Below are positions 12,404 through 24,745 of a DNA stretch of 64,000 bases, piece by piece (within the stretch, counting starts at the first letter, position 1; the number at the start of each line of letters is the position of its first letter). The stretch is from assembly GCF_001704415.2 (NCBI RefSeq), contig NC_030820.1, positions 41,832,036 through 41,896,035 of the forward strand. Reading direction: 5' to 3'. This stretch comes from Capra hircus. Taxonomy: Eukaryota > Chordata > Mammalia > Artiodactyla > Bovidae. The notes below the pieces were generated by a model, which did not search any database, was not told the origin of the DNA, and saw only the letters and a program-made list of their open reading frames with translations. A program made the position numbers and the translations under genes.

Positions 12404-13006
12404 GAGGGCAGCTGGGTGCTGTGTGGTCAGTGTATCACCTGCTCCCACCCTGGGGGCCCAGGAGGTCACTCCTTGCCATTGGGGTGAGCCCCTCCCCGTG
12501 TGCCTGTTTCTCCCCCAGACAAGACACAAACAGTCCAGCAGGAAGCTTCCTACGCAGGCACAGTGGACGCTCCGATTTGCAGTTTTATGTGTGTTTGATT
12601 AACCAAAACAGGAGGGACACCAGGGCTCAAGACCAGCCCACGACATCCTTATAGAGGTCACAGTCTAAGGAAAGAAGGGATTCAAGGCAGTGTCCTGGCC
12701 CCAGCACCAGTCCTGCCTCGTCTTAAAACCAGGTTGACGTCCTAGAATGAGGAGTGGACTCCACACCCCGCCGGTGTGCACCCAGCCCCATTCTCCAGTG
12801 GACACCCTGCTGTCTGCACCCCATCCCAGAGGTCCACTGGGCTGTGGGTTTAATATCCCTGGAACAGCCCAGAGCCCATCCTTGGGGTCTTTCTCTTCCT
12901 ACGGGGGACGGCACTGGCAGGGCAGGCTTTCTGGGCCTGACCCCCGCATCAGTGATGGTGGGAGACCCCTGCTGACCCTCGTCCTCCCACCCGTCTCTCC
13001 CGGCAG

Positions 13007-13144
13007 AGTGACTACTCCAGCGACACAGAGAGTGAGGACAACTTCCTCGTGATGCCCCCGCGGGACCACCTGGGCCTCAGCGTCTTCTCCATGCTCTGCT
13101 GCTTCTGGCCCCTGGGCATCGCCGCCTTCTACCTGTCCCACGAG
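13007..13144 (+). CDS. SYNDIG1: SYNDIG1 penultimate coding exon (46 codons, phase 0/0)
   Basis: This exon encodes the acidic juxtamembrane stretch and the first half of the CD225-type domain of SYNDIG1. SYNDIG1 is a brain type II membrane protein that binds AMPA receptors and promotes excitatory synapse maturation (established). The reading frame begins SDYSSDTESEDNF, continues through PPRDHLGLSVFSMLCCFWPL and ends in FYLSHE. A pyrimidine-rich tract and CGGCAG precede it, and the donor GAG|gtaagg follows. The 138 bp length keeps the frame intact. If the C-terminal end is set at residue 258 as in human, the exon covers residues 161-206, and the Cys-Cys pair falls at 191/192, the reported palmitoylation sites. 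From memory the sequence matches human except for about one residue (Val before Met-Pro-Pro). The paralogue SYNDIG1L is less likely, because the whole exon reads as SYNDIG1. Confidence 0.96.
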
Positions 13145-14966
13145 GTAAGGCCTCCCGCTGGCCACATGTACGCGGCCGGTGCGCCCAGGCTGGCGAGGAT
13201 GGGGTGGGGGTGCTGCGGGGGGAACCTGGTCTCGGGGGCTCAGCCTCACCCCAGCAGACCCGGGCGCATGCTCAGAGGGCGGCCATGGGGAAAGCGGCAC
13301 GTTGGGACCCGGGCCTCTGAGCAGACACTTGTGGGGCACCAGCAGGACAGACTCTGTGTTGGGAGAGTCCGTTGGGGGTGCTGGAACAGAGGTAAAGTGG
13401 GTTCTGTTTTCTTTGTGAAAGGCTCACACATAAAATAGAGTCCCATGACATGGCGCCTGTGCACACACCCCAAACAGCCTGTCTTGGCCAGTAACTGGGC
13501 CCTCTGTCCAGTGGCAAGGCTCTAAGAGAGTCAGTTCCTGGCCCTTTTTCATGGCCAACCTCCTCCTTGTGCCTTCATGGAGCCCAGGTTTCAAATACTT
13601 CCTCTGTGTTCCTGTCACTCAGAAATTACCTATGTTCCCCTTCTTATTAATCAAAGGAAGATGTGTACTTGTCAATTAAAGAGGGAGTTTCAGCCTCACC
13701 CGTTATCCCCACCAGATGGGGAAGAAGGCAGCCCCTTCTGTTGCTCCAGAGCCCACAGCGTCCTCAGGGCACCTGGGGTTCCCTCGCCAGTGTCCAGGAC
13801 TCTGGGGCCGTCCAGCCAGGCCTTGGGCTGGGAACGTTCATTCCTCTTGCTTTGAGAAAGACCCTCGCCTCTCACTGCTTCTTGCTGTTGTCTGTTCTGA
13901 TTCAGTGTGTTGGGTGAGAGTGCCTTTGTGTGCTCCTGTGTCCCCTGACCCCCCTTTCCTGATCCTACAAGGAGTGAGGAGGGAGAGGGGAATCCACTAG
14001 TGGGCCTTGAAGGCAGCTTCTCTTTGCAAGGAAACCGAGAGGCCCCAGAGGCCCTTCCAGGGGGTGTGGCGCAGCCGCTGCTCTGAGATCTTGGTGTCAG
14101 AGGATGTATGGGTGTGGGGAGGGGTGACGGAGCCGTCCTACTTGGCCAGAGTTGGGCCCAGTGGTTGTTCCACATCCAGCTTTGGCCTGGAGGGTCTGTC
14201 TGAGCATCTCTTTGGCGAGTTGGTTCTACACAAACCAGAGGCCCCTACTCTGGGGTGCACAAACCCAGGCTGTAGAACTAGACTCTGGGCCATCAGGGGC
14301 CTCGGGGTGGTGAGTGGAGCCAGGCTGGAAGCTCCTGGACCCAAGCAGTGGCCATGCGTGCTGCGTGCGCCCAGGATTGGGACGCACAGTGGGACCTGAA
14401 CAAAGGAGTGTGGGCAGGTGGGGCCGCCAGAAGACCTCAGGCCTGGAGCCCACCGCTCCGTGTCAGTAGCACCCTGATCCTGTGTTCCTGCGATGCAAAC
14501 AGGCAAGAGGGTTCCAATGAGGTGAAGGAAGGTCCAGGAGGGTGGAGCCAAGGGAAGCCGGGTGTGACGTCAGCGCCCCCTGTATCCAGTCCTGACACAT
14601 CCAGAGTTGAAGGCGGGTGGCCCACCCCTAGCCTCCTGTCCTGACCTGCTGACTCACCCCATCCTCCGCAGAGGGTGCCCTCCACACTAGAGCTGTGTTT
14701 TAATTGCCAAATTGTAGAATATTTTTACTCTACAAGTGGACATTGGTGTCACCTGCCAGCAGGGGCTGCGTAAGCCCTGGGTAAGCAGAGGTGGGGCCCA
14801 GGACAGGTTGCCTACAGACCAGGTCGTTCCTGATCTCGGCTTCTCCCTGATCCTGGGGGAGGCCCGTCTCTGGAGCAGGGCAAGGGAGGCATAGCATCTC
14901 TGTCTGAAAGATGGTAAATACAACAAAAATCCAGCCACAATTGCAGAGACTGACATTAGATCCTCC
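13145..14966. other. GC-rich intron sequence directly after the exon
   Basis: No gene or repeat is recognised in this stretch. It is GC-rich, similar to the exon's surroundings. Confidence 0.4.
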
Positions 14967-15112
14967 TTCTCAGGTTGGGAATATCCCCTGGAGAAGGAAA
15001 TGGCAAGCCACTCTAGTACTCTTGCCTGGAGAATCACATGGACGGAGGAGCCTAGTAGGCTGCAGTCCATGGGATCCCAAAGAGTCAGACACGACTGAGC
15101 GACTTCACTCTG
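14967..15112 (+). mobile_element. Bov-A SINE (no clear tRNA head)
   Basis: TCCCCTGGAGAAGGAAATGG, then GCCTGGAGAATCACATGG, TGCAGTCCATGG and AGAGTCAGACACGACTGAGC give the Bov-A unit in forward orientation. Confidence 0.9.
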
Positions 15113-16224
15113 ACTTTCTCAGAGAGTAATGTCATCCTTCACACCTTAAGAACCTCCTAGACTTGGGCCTGGCCAGTCAGGATGTTTAATGCTTTCGATG
15201 GAAAGGATTCTGATCATTTATTAACAGCAAATGTGCTGTGCACATTCTCGGAGTGAAGAGCAAGTGTTCGGAGGCCTGAGGGATTGCCTTCACTCTCGGA
15301 ATAAGAGGTCCCCGGCTCTCAGCCCCTCTTCTCTTTGTGCTGTGAGCGTGGGTTGCCCCTCGAGGAACATGGGTCCATGGGAGCTTGTGGCTGAGACTCA
15401 GGCACTGCAGGCCCGGGAGGCAGGCAGCCCCAGGCACCCAGCACTCCAGCCCAGCCCTGAGGCCCCCGGGCCTTCTGTCCCTCCCTCTAAAGCCCGACTG
15501 CAGACACTGGAAATGGGAATTGTCAACACACCCTGAGTCCCCAGGTGAAGGGACAGCTGGACGGAGACGTGGGGTCTTTTCTCCAACAGATTTTATGATT
15601 CGAAAAAGGCCTTAAGTAGCAGTGACAGCAGTCAGAGTATCAGTGAGGTGGGCAGCGTCTGCACCTTGCCGGGTCCTGATCCAGGTTAAACACCCTACAC
15701 CTGCCTTCTCGGGCAGTCCTGGCCAACAGAGTCGACAGCCTCAGCGGGGTTAGAAAGTCGTGTTGTCTGGCCCCACCAACCTGCTCCATCAGAGCCACCA
15801 GGGTGGGGCGTGGAGCCTGCAGTTGAACAAGCCTTCCCTCCCTCCTGATGCTGCTATAGTCTGAGCTGTTGCACACACATGTTCTCTCAGGAAGTCTGTG
15901 ACAGGGCACTGCCCTCACATCACTTGGTGGCTATGGGATCAGGGAGGGCGATGACATCCCAAGGCCAGACATGGCTGGCAGTGGGCCTGGCCTGGAGCCA
16001 CCCCCAAAGAGACAGCGAGTTGGAACTGACAGTGTGGAGGACTCAGCATGGAGGCCCAAGTGTAGTATCTGTCCACAACTTCATTTACTCCAATGCTAAT
16101 CATTTGATCCCAGCCCCCAGTGTAGGCATGATTTATACACCAAAGAGAGAGAGTGCTGTGTGTAGTTTTGGTGAGTCCACCAAGGAACCGATGCTCTGAG
16201 TGATGTTGAGAGTGGGGAGGAACC

Positions 16225-16400
16225 CAAATTTGCTGAGCGACGCTAGGACCTAGTTGATGTGCTCACTTCATCTTATTTAATCTTTGCAATGAGTCTGAAA
16301 GCTGGGAATTTATTATCCCCATTTTATAGATGAAAAAACTGAAGTTTCAAGGGATTAAATAATTTCTTGAAATCAGAGATGCAGCAAGTATGGTACCTGA
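16225..16400 (+). mobile_element. MIR SINE remnant
   Basis: GCTGAGCGACGCTAGG, TTATTTAATCTTTGCAATG, the TTATTATCCCCATTTTATAG box, ATGAAAAAACTGAAG and TTTCTTGAAATCAGAGATGCAGC follow the MIR consensus in order. Confidence 0.8.
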
Positions 16401-16447
16401 TGCATATATCAATGTTTCTAACCCTCAAAATCAAATTTCCTGCAATA

Positions 16448-16578
16448 TAACTTTTTAAGACTTTTTTTATTTTATTTTTTGGCCACGAGACATGCGGGTT
16501 ACCCAGCCAGGGATGAAACCCACACCCCTGAAGTAGAAACACAGAGTCTTAACCACTGGACCACCAGGGAAGCCCCCT
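16448..16578 (-). mobile_element. CHR-type SINE
   Basis: On the minus strand it has the head CTTCCCTGGTGGTCCAGTGG, GTTAAGACTCTGTG, the GTGTGGGTTTCATCCCTGGCTGG region and an A-rich tail. Confidence 0.85.
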
Positions 16579-16849
16579 CCTTCCCCTCCTGCAATATAAC
16601 TTTGACTTTTATCTGCAAACAAAAAATAGAAGCACAGTTCTCATGTCTAAATCCACTGTCCCCACTTGCTTAGAGTGTGTTACAGTGAGGAAAAGAACCC
16701 TTCTAGAAGGGACTGGGCGTTTACCTAGGTGCCTTCACCTGCGTGGCAGGTTTGAGCTTGAGACTGGAGCTGGAAGACGCTTCCGTCCCCCCACCACCCC
16801 GAGGCCCTGAGCCTGGAGCCAAGGAAAGCCTGAGGGCTCCGTACGCTGT

Positions 16850-17225
16850 GTCTGCTTCAGGCATTGTCTACCTTTGAGCATCTATCATGTCCTGATTTCA
16901 TTTCATTTCGCAAAATGTTTCTTTCCTTTATTAACTGCACTATTATAACAATAATTGAATAAGAAAAGGGAATTAAGAGCCAGATTATGAATTTTATGAA
17001 TAGCATCAGTGCTTAAAAGTATTATTTAATATTTCATAAAGAATCTGTAGCTGTCTTCTGCAGAAGGCTTGTTGCGTCAGCAGAAGCAGAAATCTGTATT
17101 TCTCTCTTCCCTTAATTACTTATACAGATAATGTGTTCCTTTTACAACAGGGATATTTTTAATTAGCAAACTGAAGGCTTGATTGAGGAACTTAGATTAT
17201 CTGTCACCTGAGTTCCCATTCCTTC
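16850..17225. promoter_or_regulatory. AT-rich single-copy block, possible intronic enhancer
   Basis: The block is non-repetitive and sharply more AT-rich than its surroundings. It contains TTAATTA (17112), AATTAGC (17161) and a Maf/CRE-like TGCGTCAGCA (17073). These suit homeodomain and bZIP factors, but such motifs are common by chance, and conservation cannot be judged from one sequence. Confidence 0.22.
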
Positions 17226-20200
17226 CGACACCAAGGCGAGTGGTCAAGTGCACTGGGACTTACAGACCAAAGCCCATCAGAGCCTCATTCAGACTCAGAG
17301 AAGTGGCACCACCGAGTGAATAATGGGTGGAAAGCCCCAGGCCCGGCCCTTCAAGGGGCTTGCATGTGTGTCTGATGCAAACACCTGCATACCCATTTTC
17401 TGTTTGGCCGTTTCCTAAAGATGAACCACGTGGCTTACAAACGTGGTGTCTCCTGAGTGTGTCCAGACACAACCAGGAGGAGCTGCCGTGACAAAGATCA
17501 AGTCGAGCCACCAAATACTCTGGGCACACACCCTGCTCAGGTCTGTGGGAGCCAACACGGGCCCCCCACCTCGGGCCCCCAGGAGGCAGTGCTGTCCTCT
17601 GAGCTGCCCACCAAGGAGAGGCTTCCATCAGCCATAGACTGAGGGCTCCCCACTGGAGGAAGCCACAAAGACAGAGGTGATGTGAGGGCCCCCGGAGGGC
17701 AAATCAGAGCCCAAGAGCCCTGATTGCACACTGTAGTCGGTCTGTTAACGGGGTTTTAGACCAAAGGATAAGGATGGGAAATAAAACAGGTGTCAGAGGG
17801 CACCACCCGGAAGCAAAATGCTCTGGAATAGTCAACTCAGAGCAGAAAATCCTTCCACAAGAAAGCGAGCAGATGTGTCAGGCACTGTGGGGCCTCCTTG
17901 GGTTTCTGCTTTGCACCCTGGGGGTTGCTGGAGACAGATGGAGGGAGACAGGCCTTTCACCTCCCTCCACCCCCGCGTCAGCTGGGAGCTTGGTTCCAGC
18001 AGAGTCTTGACTGGCAGATGCCGCGGGCGTTTTGAGGAGCCGTCACCTGTCCATCTCTAGCCATTCATCTCACCCGAGGGACCGGCATTTCCATGCTCTC
18101 CCAGCTAAACCCTGTCACAAACAAGGACAGGTTTTTGAAATGCTCTTGTTTGTTCAAAGCTGTGTGCTTGGAACAGGTGCATTACGTAAAACTGGACCCT
18201 TGTGTCCTGCCTGCACTGAGTGCTGTGGTTTATAATCATCCACAGGTCTGGAGGTAATGTTTTATGTATGTTACCATGTCCCTTTTTTTGTCCTCAAGTT
18301 CGTTATTCCCAAATGCCTTCTGATTTATAGGAAGTTGAGTACCGCTGATGACTACGTTGGTAAATTCTAGCAGATTCAGAATTAGCACAAGACCCGATTT
18401 CATATATGAGAGTCCCAGGTCCTCTAATAGAGCTGCCATCTGGTTCAGCAAGGCAACAAACCACTGGTAACTAAATACTAAAGCCATGACCCTCGAGAGT
18501 CACAGAGAAGGACCTGGCAAGACCCCTTTCCAGTCTCAGCTGGTGTGGAGAAGCAGGAGTGACCAGACCACCCGGGAAGGAAGATGCTACCAAGGGGCAG
18601 AAGGGATGGGAAGGATTTGGACAGACCCAACCTCTTCCCCTCAACCACCAAGGTTATGGTCAAGGAACTACTGGGGCTGCAAGAGTCCCACAGGCCCAGG
18701 AATGGTGTTGACTTTGCAGAAGTGGAGTGAAAACATGACTAGAAAGATAACGTAATATATCAGACAGATATATTGTAACCTGTATCTCCTCCTCCACCCC
18801 ATCCATCCCTCCACCCCTCCCCCTCCCCCTTTCTCTCTCTTCCTCTCTCCCTCCCTCTCTTTCTCCCTCCTTCCCCAGCTCTCCTCCGTCGCTATCTCCA
18901 TCTCTGTATGTATATTTAATATGCCGATTGTAGCTTCCGAGAGCTGTTTTGCAACTTCTGGATCTAAACAATTCTTTATAAATATTAATGATCTGGTGCA
19001 GCCAAGACAAACCAGATTTCTGATCTATTTTTCTTCCTCCGGGATGCATGCTGGAGTTGAGTCACTGATCTCAGCTTGTTTTGGTGGATAAATGAACAAA
19101 CGCATCATGTCTGTTCCGTTCCCTGGAGTGGGTTAGATGATTTTTTTTTTCAGTTATAGGATATGTATTGTCTCAGTAATTAGTGTCCTGATTTTGTGCT
19201 TATTTGTTCAGAGCAGAGAACCCCGTGTGTTGATTGTCCAAGGGCAGAGCGCATGCAGTGCCCGGCAACCTGGGAAATGAAGTGCACAGTGGGTGTCACA
19301 TTCTTCCCTCTGGCCTCGTGCTCACCTCCGATTGCATTGCCGAATGTGTGATCTTTTTGCTCTGGGACTCTGGGATGGTGTGTCGAAAGCTCTGAGGACA
19401 TAGCCTCTAAAAGGGCTGGTCTTTTCTTTCACCTCTTTTCTGAGGTTGAGGCTCTGCATGGGTCCTGTGACAGCTTGAGAAATAAACAAACCAAACAGCT
19501 GTAGTCTCAGGAGCTCTCGCCTCTGTGCAGTGGCCCGTGACCTCCGTGGCCCAGCTTGTGAAGGCTGAGTCCAGCCTGGCCATATTCAGCCAAGAGGGCT
19601 CTGGTCTGTGACAGACACCAGTCTCAGCACAGGCATCTCTGGGCCCGGCCACAGGGGCGGCTAGGCCACTGGGCCATCTCACTGTCCATAGCATGAACGG
19701 GCTGGACAGTACCTCCTGTGTCTGGACTCACAATACAGTGACGTCAGCAGGACATAGAAATCTTCGGGCCGTTGTGATGACTCACTGCTCAGTGAAGGCT
19801 GCCGAGTGGACTCTAGTGGGAATCAGGGCCATTGTTGGTACATCTCTGACACTGTGATGTTGGCATCAGTAGAATTTAGCCTTTTGCACTGAGAGACCCC
19901 TCACTGGGCTGCCTCACCCAGGAGGCCAGCTGTACGTGGACGTTAATGGTCCTGATGACGTTACATGGGTACCTTGGACATAGGAACTGGTGCAGCGAGA
20001 GGACGGGACCTCGGCCCCTGACTCAGGGTGGGAGTTGGGGTGCTGCTCTCAGCAGGGCTCCTCTTTTCTTGCTTCCTTGATGAGCTTTGGCATTTTCTGG
20101 TGCTTGAGAGTTGCATGAATCCCAGACACAGAGCTTTAGAGGATGCTGAATTTAGAGCTGGAAAATTACCTTGAGCACAGCACGTACTGTGACCTGCAGA

Positions 20201-20968
20201 GCATGTATGGAGCACTCCTCGTTCTTATTTTTCCTTCTCTCCTTTTAGACGGAGGATTCTTCATCCTTAACCTTTAATTTTATTTAAATTACAAATAAAT
20301 AGGAAGAGTCCTTGAAACAAAACTGCAGCCTGTGTTTACATGAGTCTAAGCTTTTTGCCTCACAGTCACGTCCATGCACATACAAGGGCAGGGTTGAAGG
20401 AGCCCTGTGTGCCCAGCCCAAGCTGGTCGGGGAGAGCCGTGGGGCCAGCTGCCTTAAAAGTAAAGAAAAGATAAAGAAGCAGTGAGTTCTTAGGTGACAT
20501 GATGCAGATGGCTTAGGGGGTGCAAGATGCAGCAAGACGCGTAGGTGGAGAGTGTCCTTTAGAACTGGCCCTGCACTGGGGGCAGAGAAATGCAGGTGGT
20601 GAATGTGGCCCTGGGCCCCTGCCATCCCCCCTCTGGCACGGCTGGGATTCTCCAGGAAGCTCCACAGTCTGGGGCCACTTTGGCCCATCTCAGTCCCAGG
20701 TGGATAGTATCAAAGCCCCAGCAACTGCCCTCTCCATCCAAACTGAGTGAGGTGTTGAAAGCCAGCCTGAACTCCAAAGCTTCCCCACTATCCACATTCT
20801 GCCCTCACCCCACCCCCTCCTGCCACTCCCTCCAAGACCTCCGCCCCATCCCAGACCTGCACTGCCCACCACCACCAGACCGGGTCTCTGGTGGTCCCCT
20901 TTTGGTCACTAAGAGCCTCAGAAGCTTCTAGGATAGGTTTACGGGCGCACAGAGTACTGAGAACAGAG
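17226..20968. other. Single-copy intron sequence
   Basis: No gene is recognised. It holds a homopyrimidine tract (18779-18891) and an AT-rich block around 18900-19010. Confidence 0.4.
18779..18891 (+). repeat. Homopyrimidine (CT)-rich tract
   Basis: About 110 bases are almost only C and T on the + strand. They combine CCCCTCCCCCTCCCC and CTCTCTCTTCCTCTC segments. Such tracts can form triplex (H-DNA). Confidence 0.85.
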
Positions 20969-21113
20969 ACTTCCCTGGTGGTCCAGTGGCTAAAACTCTG
21001 CACTCCCAATGCAGGGAACCCGGGTTCCATCCCTGGTTCGATCCCACACGACACAGCTAAGACCCAGTGCAGCAAAACAAATAAAAATAAATAGATAAAT
21101 ATTTTTAAAAGGA
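20969..21113 (+). mobile_element. CHR-type SINE
   Basis: It has the head GACTTCCCTGGTGGTCCAGTGG, then ACTCTGCACTCCCAATGCAG, a B-box-like GGTTCGATCCC and an AAATAAAAATAAATAGATAA tail. Confidence 0.9.
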
Positions 21114-24100
21114 AGAAAGTACTGAGAACAGACTGGTAGTACTTTGTGGTCATCCCAGGAATCTAAGCACAGTGAAGTCGTGTTAAGTCCATCCTGAGAC
21201 CCTGCCCCTGGAGCTCAGTTCTAAAATCAGTCTCTGTCTTCCTGAGATGACTGCATCATCTTGCCTGGCCCTTAGAGGTGTATGAAGTAACTTCCATTCC
21301 TCTGAAAATGACAGGCAGCCTTTCAGAACCACAGTGGAGCTTGTAAGTGACGACTGTTCGTCCAGCGCCCTCCGTGTCCATGTAAGTCTTCCTGGGCCTC
21401 ACCCGTCGGGGGCTCTGGGAGTGCATTTGTGCCCGTCACGTCACACAGGGAGGGCGTGCTGATCCAACTCAGAGAATACCCCTGATTGCTCTGGCCCCTA
21501 AGCTGGTTTTCAGATAACTGGCAGGTGTCTCACGAGACTGCTTACTGTGAAATTCAGTTTATTATGCACGAATTCAGATCAGGAGGGGGTGCCAGAATTC
21601 GGCTGACCCGCTGGAGTCCGAAGGAGGCTGGAGCCCTGAGGGCGACAGGTCCCCTCAGGGTGCGTGGCCTCTCTTCCCAAAGGTGTCCTAGGGCTTCCCC
21701 GGGGAGGTGGGTGCCCTGGGTGCAGGGAAGCGCCATTCGCAGCCTGGCCTCCTGGAGGCACGTGTGTTCGTCTGCGGCAGCAGGTGCAGAAGCTGGCAGC
21801 TTGGTTCCATGGTTCGAGGACTGTCTCTGCCCCGGGTTGGCTCCCATCACCAGTCCAAGAGGAGAGTTTGGAGAGGAGAGGAGAGGCCTGGACCTGGAGG
21901 TGCTCAGGGCGTTCTGGATGCCAGCGGAGAGTGTTTTCTTTCCTCTGCGGACGGATGTGGCACTGGCCCATACTCAAGGTTGCAAACAGCACACAGATGC
22001 CTGGGCCTCCCCGTCCATCTCCTGCCCACTGTATTCACTGGGCTCTGACTCCTCACACCCTCCAGGTACCAGCCTCATCCTCACCTCTCCTCCCTCAGCC
22101 CTTTCACCCAACTCCTGATCTCATGGCCCCTTTTCTGAGGCCTTCGCTGTCCCAGCTCAGGACCCTATTTCCAGTGCCTCTCCTCCCAGTGCCCCGTGCG
22201 CAGATGGGCCCAGGCTGGTCCCCAGCTCACAGGCCTCAGTGACTCTGCAGCCCACAGAACAGCCAGTGCCCCCCAGCTGGAGCCCAGAGCCCCTTGGGCC
22301 CAGGCTCAGGTGTCTGACCCCAGGACCCCACAACCCACCCCCACAGCATCACCAGACCCCAGCACCTCCCAGGAGGCCCCAGCACCTCCCAAGAGGCCTC
22401 TCTTGGCCCGGAGGACCCCTCAGTGTTCACAGCTCTGTGCAGGCCCGCTGTGACCCCAATACGCAAGGGGGACCATCAAGGAAACGTGCTGGGCATTTCT
22501 GGCTGTTTTGCTCTGTGGCTCCCACCTCATTGGTGTGGGGACCGGCTCTGAATGCAGGATTCTCAGGGAATCAGGCCAGACCCACACTTCGTCAGCATCC
22601 GGAGAAATACAGTCCAGGAGGAGAGGACTCAGGAGTTCTGGGCTATAACCAGATGTACCCATGGGTCCCCCTGCTTTGTCCGAGTCTGTCATATCTGTGC
22701 TGACAGCTGCAAGGCCGCTTGATTTCAGTAACAAGGAAATACTGCCCCGTGGATATTACTCTGTTTATCATCAAGCTGATAAGCACCTGATTGTTTAAAT
22801 GCAGACAAATTCCACTTGCCTCCATTCTTGGCATAAGAACCTTTCATGAGAAAGGCCAGTTCTTTCTGAAATTTCCCTGTTATATCATCACCCTGAGACC
22901 AGGGAGACCCGGAGTGACTGGGTTCATTTCCCTAGACAGCAACCCTTCCCCAGCAGACAGGAGCTGTCTGGCTCCAGCCAAGAGACTGGGGAGGGCTGCC
23001 TTTACTCAGGAGAGAGGACTTAGCTATTTGTTGTCAGGACAGGATCGGGCATGCCCTAAACACCCCAGCCATCTAATCGGGAATACTTCGGAGCCCACCT
23101 GCTGCCCTTGTCTCCCAGCAGAGAAATGGGACATCCCAGGCACAACGCGGGTGCCCGACAAACCATAAAACTGAAGAACAGCCTGGGCGGCAGGACGTAA
23201 AAGTGCTCTTGGCACAACCTTTATGAACCTGCAAGATGATTAACTTTATTTCCCAGGATCTTAACAGAATTCAAAAGCCAGGGGAAGGCTTCAAGCAGAA
23301 CTGGGCTTAGCTATATTTCTAAATTTATCTAAACTCAGAGCTCTTCCCTCCTAGCTCCCAGGATAGAATTATAATGATAGTCTGTCGTCAGAAATTGTGG
23401 CGGAAGGGTTTCAGCTCACGATGGGCTGTGGATGGATGGGGGGCTGCCTCGCTGTCCAGTCAGCTGCATCTCCAGGGTGTGGTATTTGGTCTGTGGCCTA
23501 AACAGGAGTCTAGTAAACACACTCCAGGTGTCTGCCTGGTTGGTGTGAAGACAGAAACAGGAGCAGGTCCAGGAACAAGGGGCCTGAATGAGAGAGCTCG
23601 TCCCCGAGTCGCCCGCTCTCCTTAGCTGAAATGAGTTCCTGAGCTGAGAGGTTGCCCTGATGGGGACAGTGAGTCCACTGAGATCTTGGGGAACAGCTGG
23701 GAAACGGGATGAGTGGGGGCCACTGGCCTTCAGGAAATAGTCAGTCTTCCTCATTCTTTCTTGGAGGCAGCTCGTGAACAGATAAGACAGACACACAGTT
23801 AAAGTCCCCGCTGACAAGCTGTTGTCAAAGAGGAGTCCTGCTTACCCATTAAATGCTCGCAATAGAGTTATTTATTACAGGCAGATGAGTGTAGCCCAAC
23901 AGGTGTGTCAGGGAAAGAAATGAACAGAAGGTAATGATACCTTAGGAGAAAAGTCCTAGAAAGCATGGATGCTCAGACATTTCCACTGCAGCAGTACTGC
24001 CCCCAACGACTTCTTCTGTCCCATAGAAGTCAGTGGCTTATTTTTTGAAGGAGTTCTTTCAGTGGCCTCTTTATCGAATTCTTAATGACATTAGTGCCTT

Positions 24101-24528
24101 AAGTAGGTGAGGCTGCGTCCTTGTGATATTTTAACATCCGTTTAGTCAGCCCCCCTGGCTTTGTCCATCGTGCTTCCCCACAGTCACGTGACACTCCTTT
24201 AAACACCGACACCCTAACACCGAGGGATGTAGCCGGGGGGACACTCCCATGGAGGCCGAACACCGGGAACGCCCTGAGCCCGCTTGTCCTGTTCACGGAC
24301 CCGCAGATCGGGGTCCTCTGCTCCAGGGCCTCCCCTCATAGGTGGCTTTGCTGGGGACACAGGATGCTGTCATCCCCACACACCGTCCCTGAGGTAGCAC
24401 CCACTTTCATCCCCACCACCTCCTCTCCCCGGAGTCCTGGACATCCTCTTTCAGCTCAGGAAGTGTGGGCAGCCGGGTGGTCTTCCCCTCCCCACCCTCC
24501 TCCTCTAGCGGTGGGGTGCGCATGTATG
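21114..24528. other. Single-copy, GC-rich intron sequence
   Basis: No gene is recognised. Overlapping frames of 110-210 codons at 21486-22242 have no recognisable domains and look like chance open frames in GC-rich DNA. Confidence 0.4.
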
Positions 24529-24745
24529 CATACACGCTATATCACTTCAGTTGTGTCTGACTCTTTGTGACCCCATGGACTGTAGCCCTCCAGACTCCTC
24601 TGTCCGTGGGATTTTTCAAGCAGGAATACTCGAGTGGGTTGCCGTGCCCTCCTCCAGGGGATCTTCCCAACCCAGGAATCAAACCCATGTCCCTGTCATC
24701 TCTGCATTGAATGGCGAGTTCTTTACCAGGAGTGTCACCTGGTGG
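24529..24745 (-). mobile_element. Bov-tA SINE
   Basis: The reverse copy has GTTGTGTCTGACTCTTTGTG, then CAAGCAGGAATACTCGAGTGG, CTTCCCAACCCAGGAATC and a decayed tRNA head. Confidence 0.88.

Larger units (their letters stand above)
1..13006 (+). other. Part of the SYNDIG1 intron upstream of the penultimate exon
   Basis: The left edge of the window lies inside the gene, because the exon at 13007 begins mid-protein and earlier coding exons are absent. Mobile elements inside this intron are listed separately. No further SYNDIG1 exon was recognised here. Confidence 0.85.
9641..13006. other. GC-rich single-copy intron before the exon
   Basis: No gene is recognised apart from the exon that follows. 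It contains a short 18-23 bp tandem repeat (10251-10314), a C-rich stretch near 10780 and the TG-rich tract at 12031-12403. Confidence 0.4.

Noticed and set aside
12035..12602. Cysteine/valine-rich frames of up to 313 codons and threonine/histidine-rich antisense frames
   Set aside because: They are translations of the TG-rich tract.
20969..21060. tRNA-like promoter boxes in CHR and Bov-tA heads
   Set aside because: They are decayed tRNA-derived SINE heads without a full cloverleaf, so they are not functional tRNA genes.
21486..22242. Overlapping frames of about 190-210 codons on + with antisense frames on -
   Set aside because: They are GC-rich chance frames. No domain, codon pattern or splice context was found, and frames overlap on both strands.
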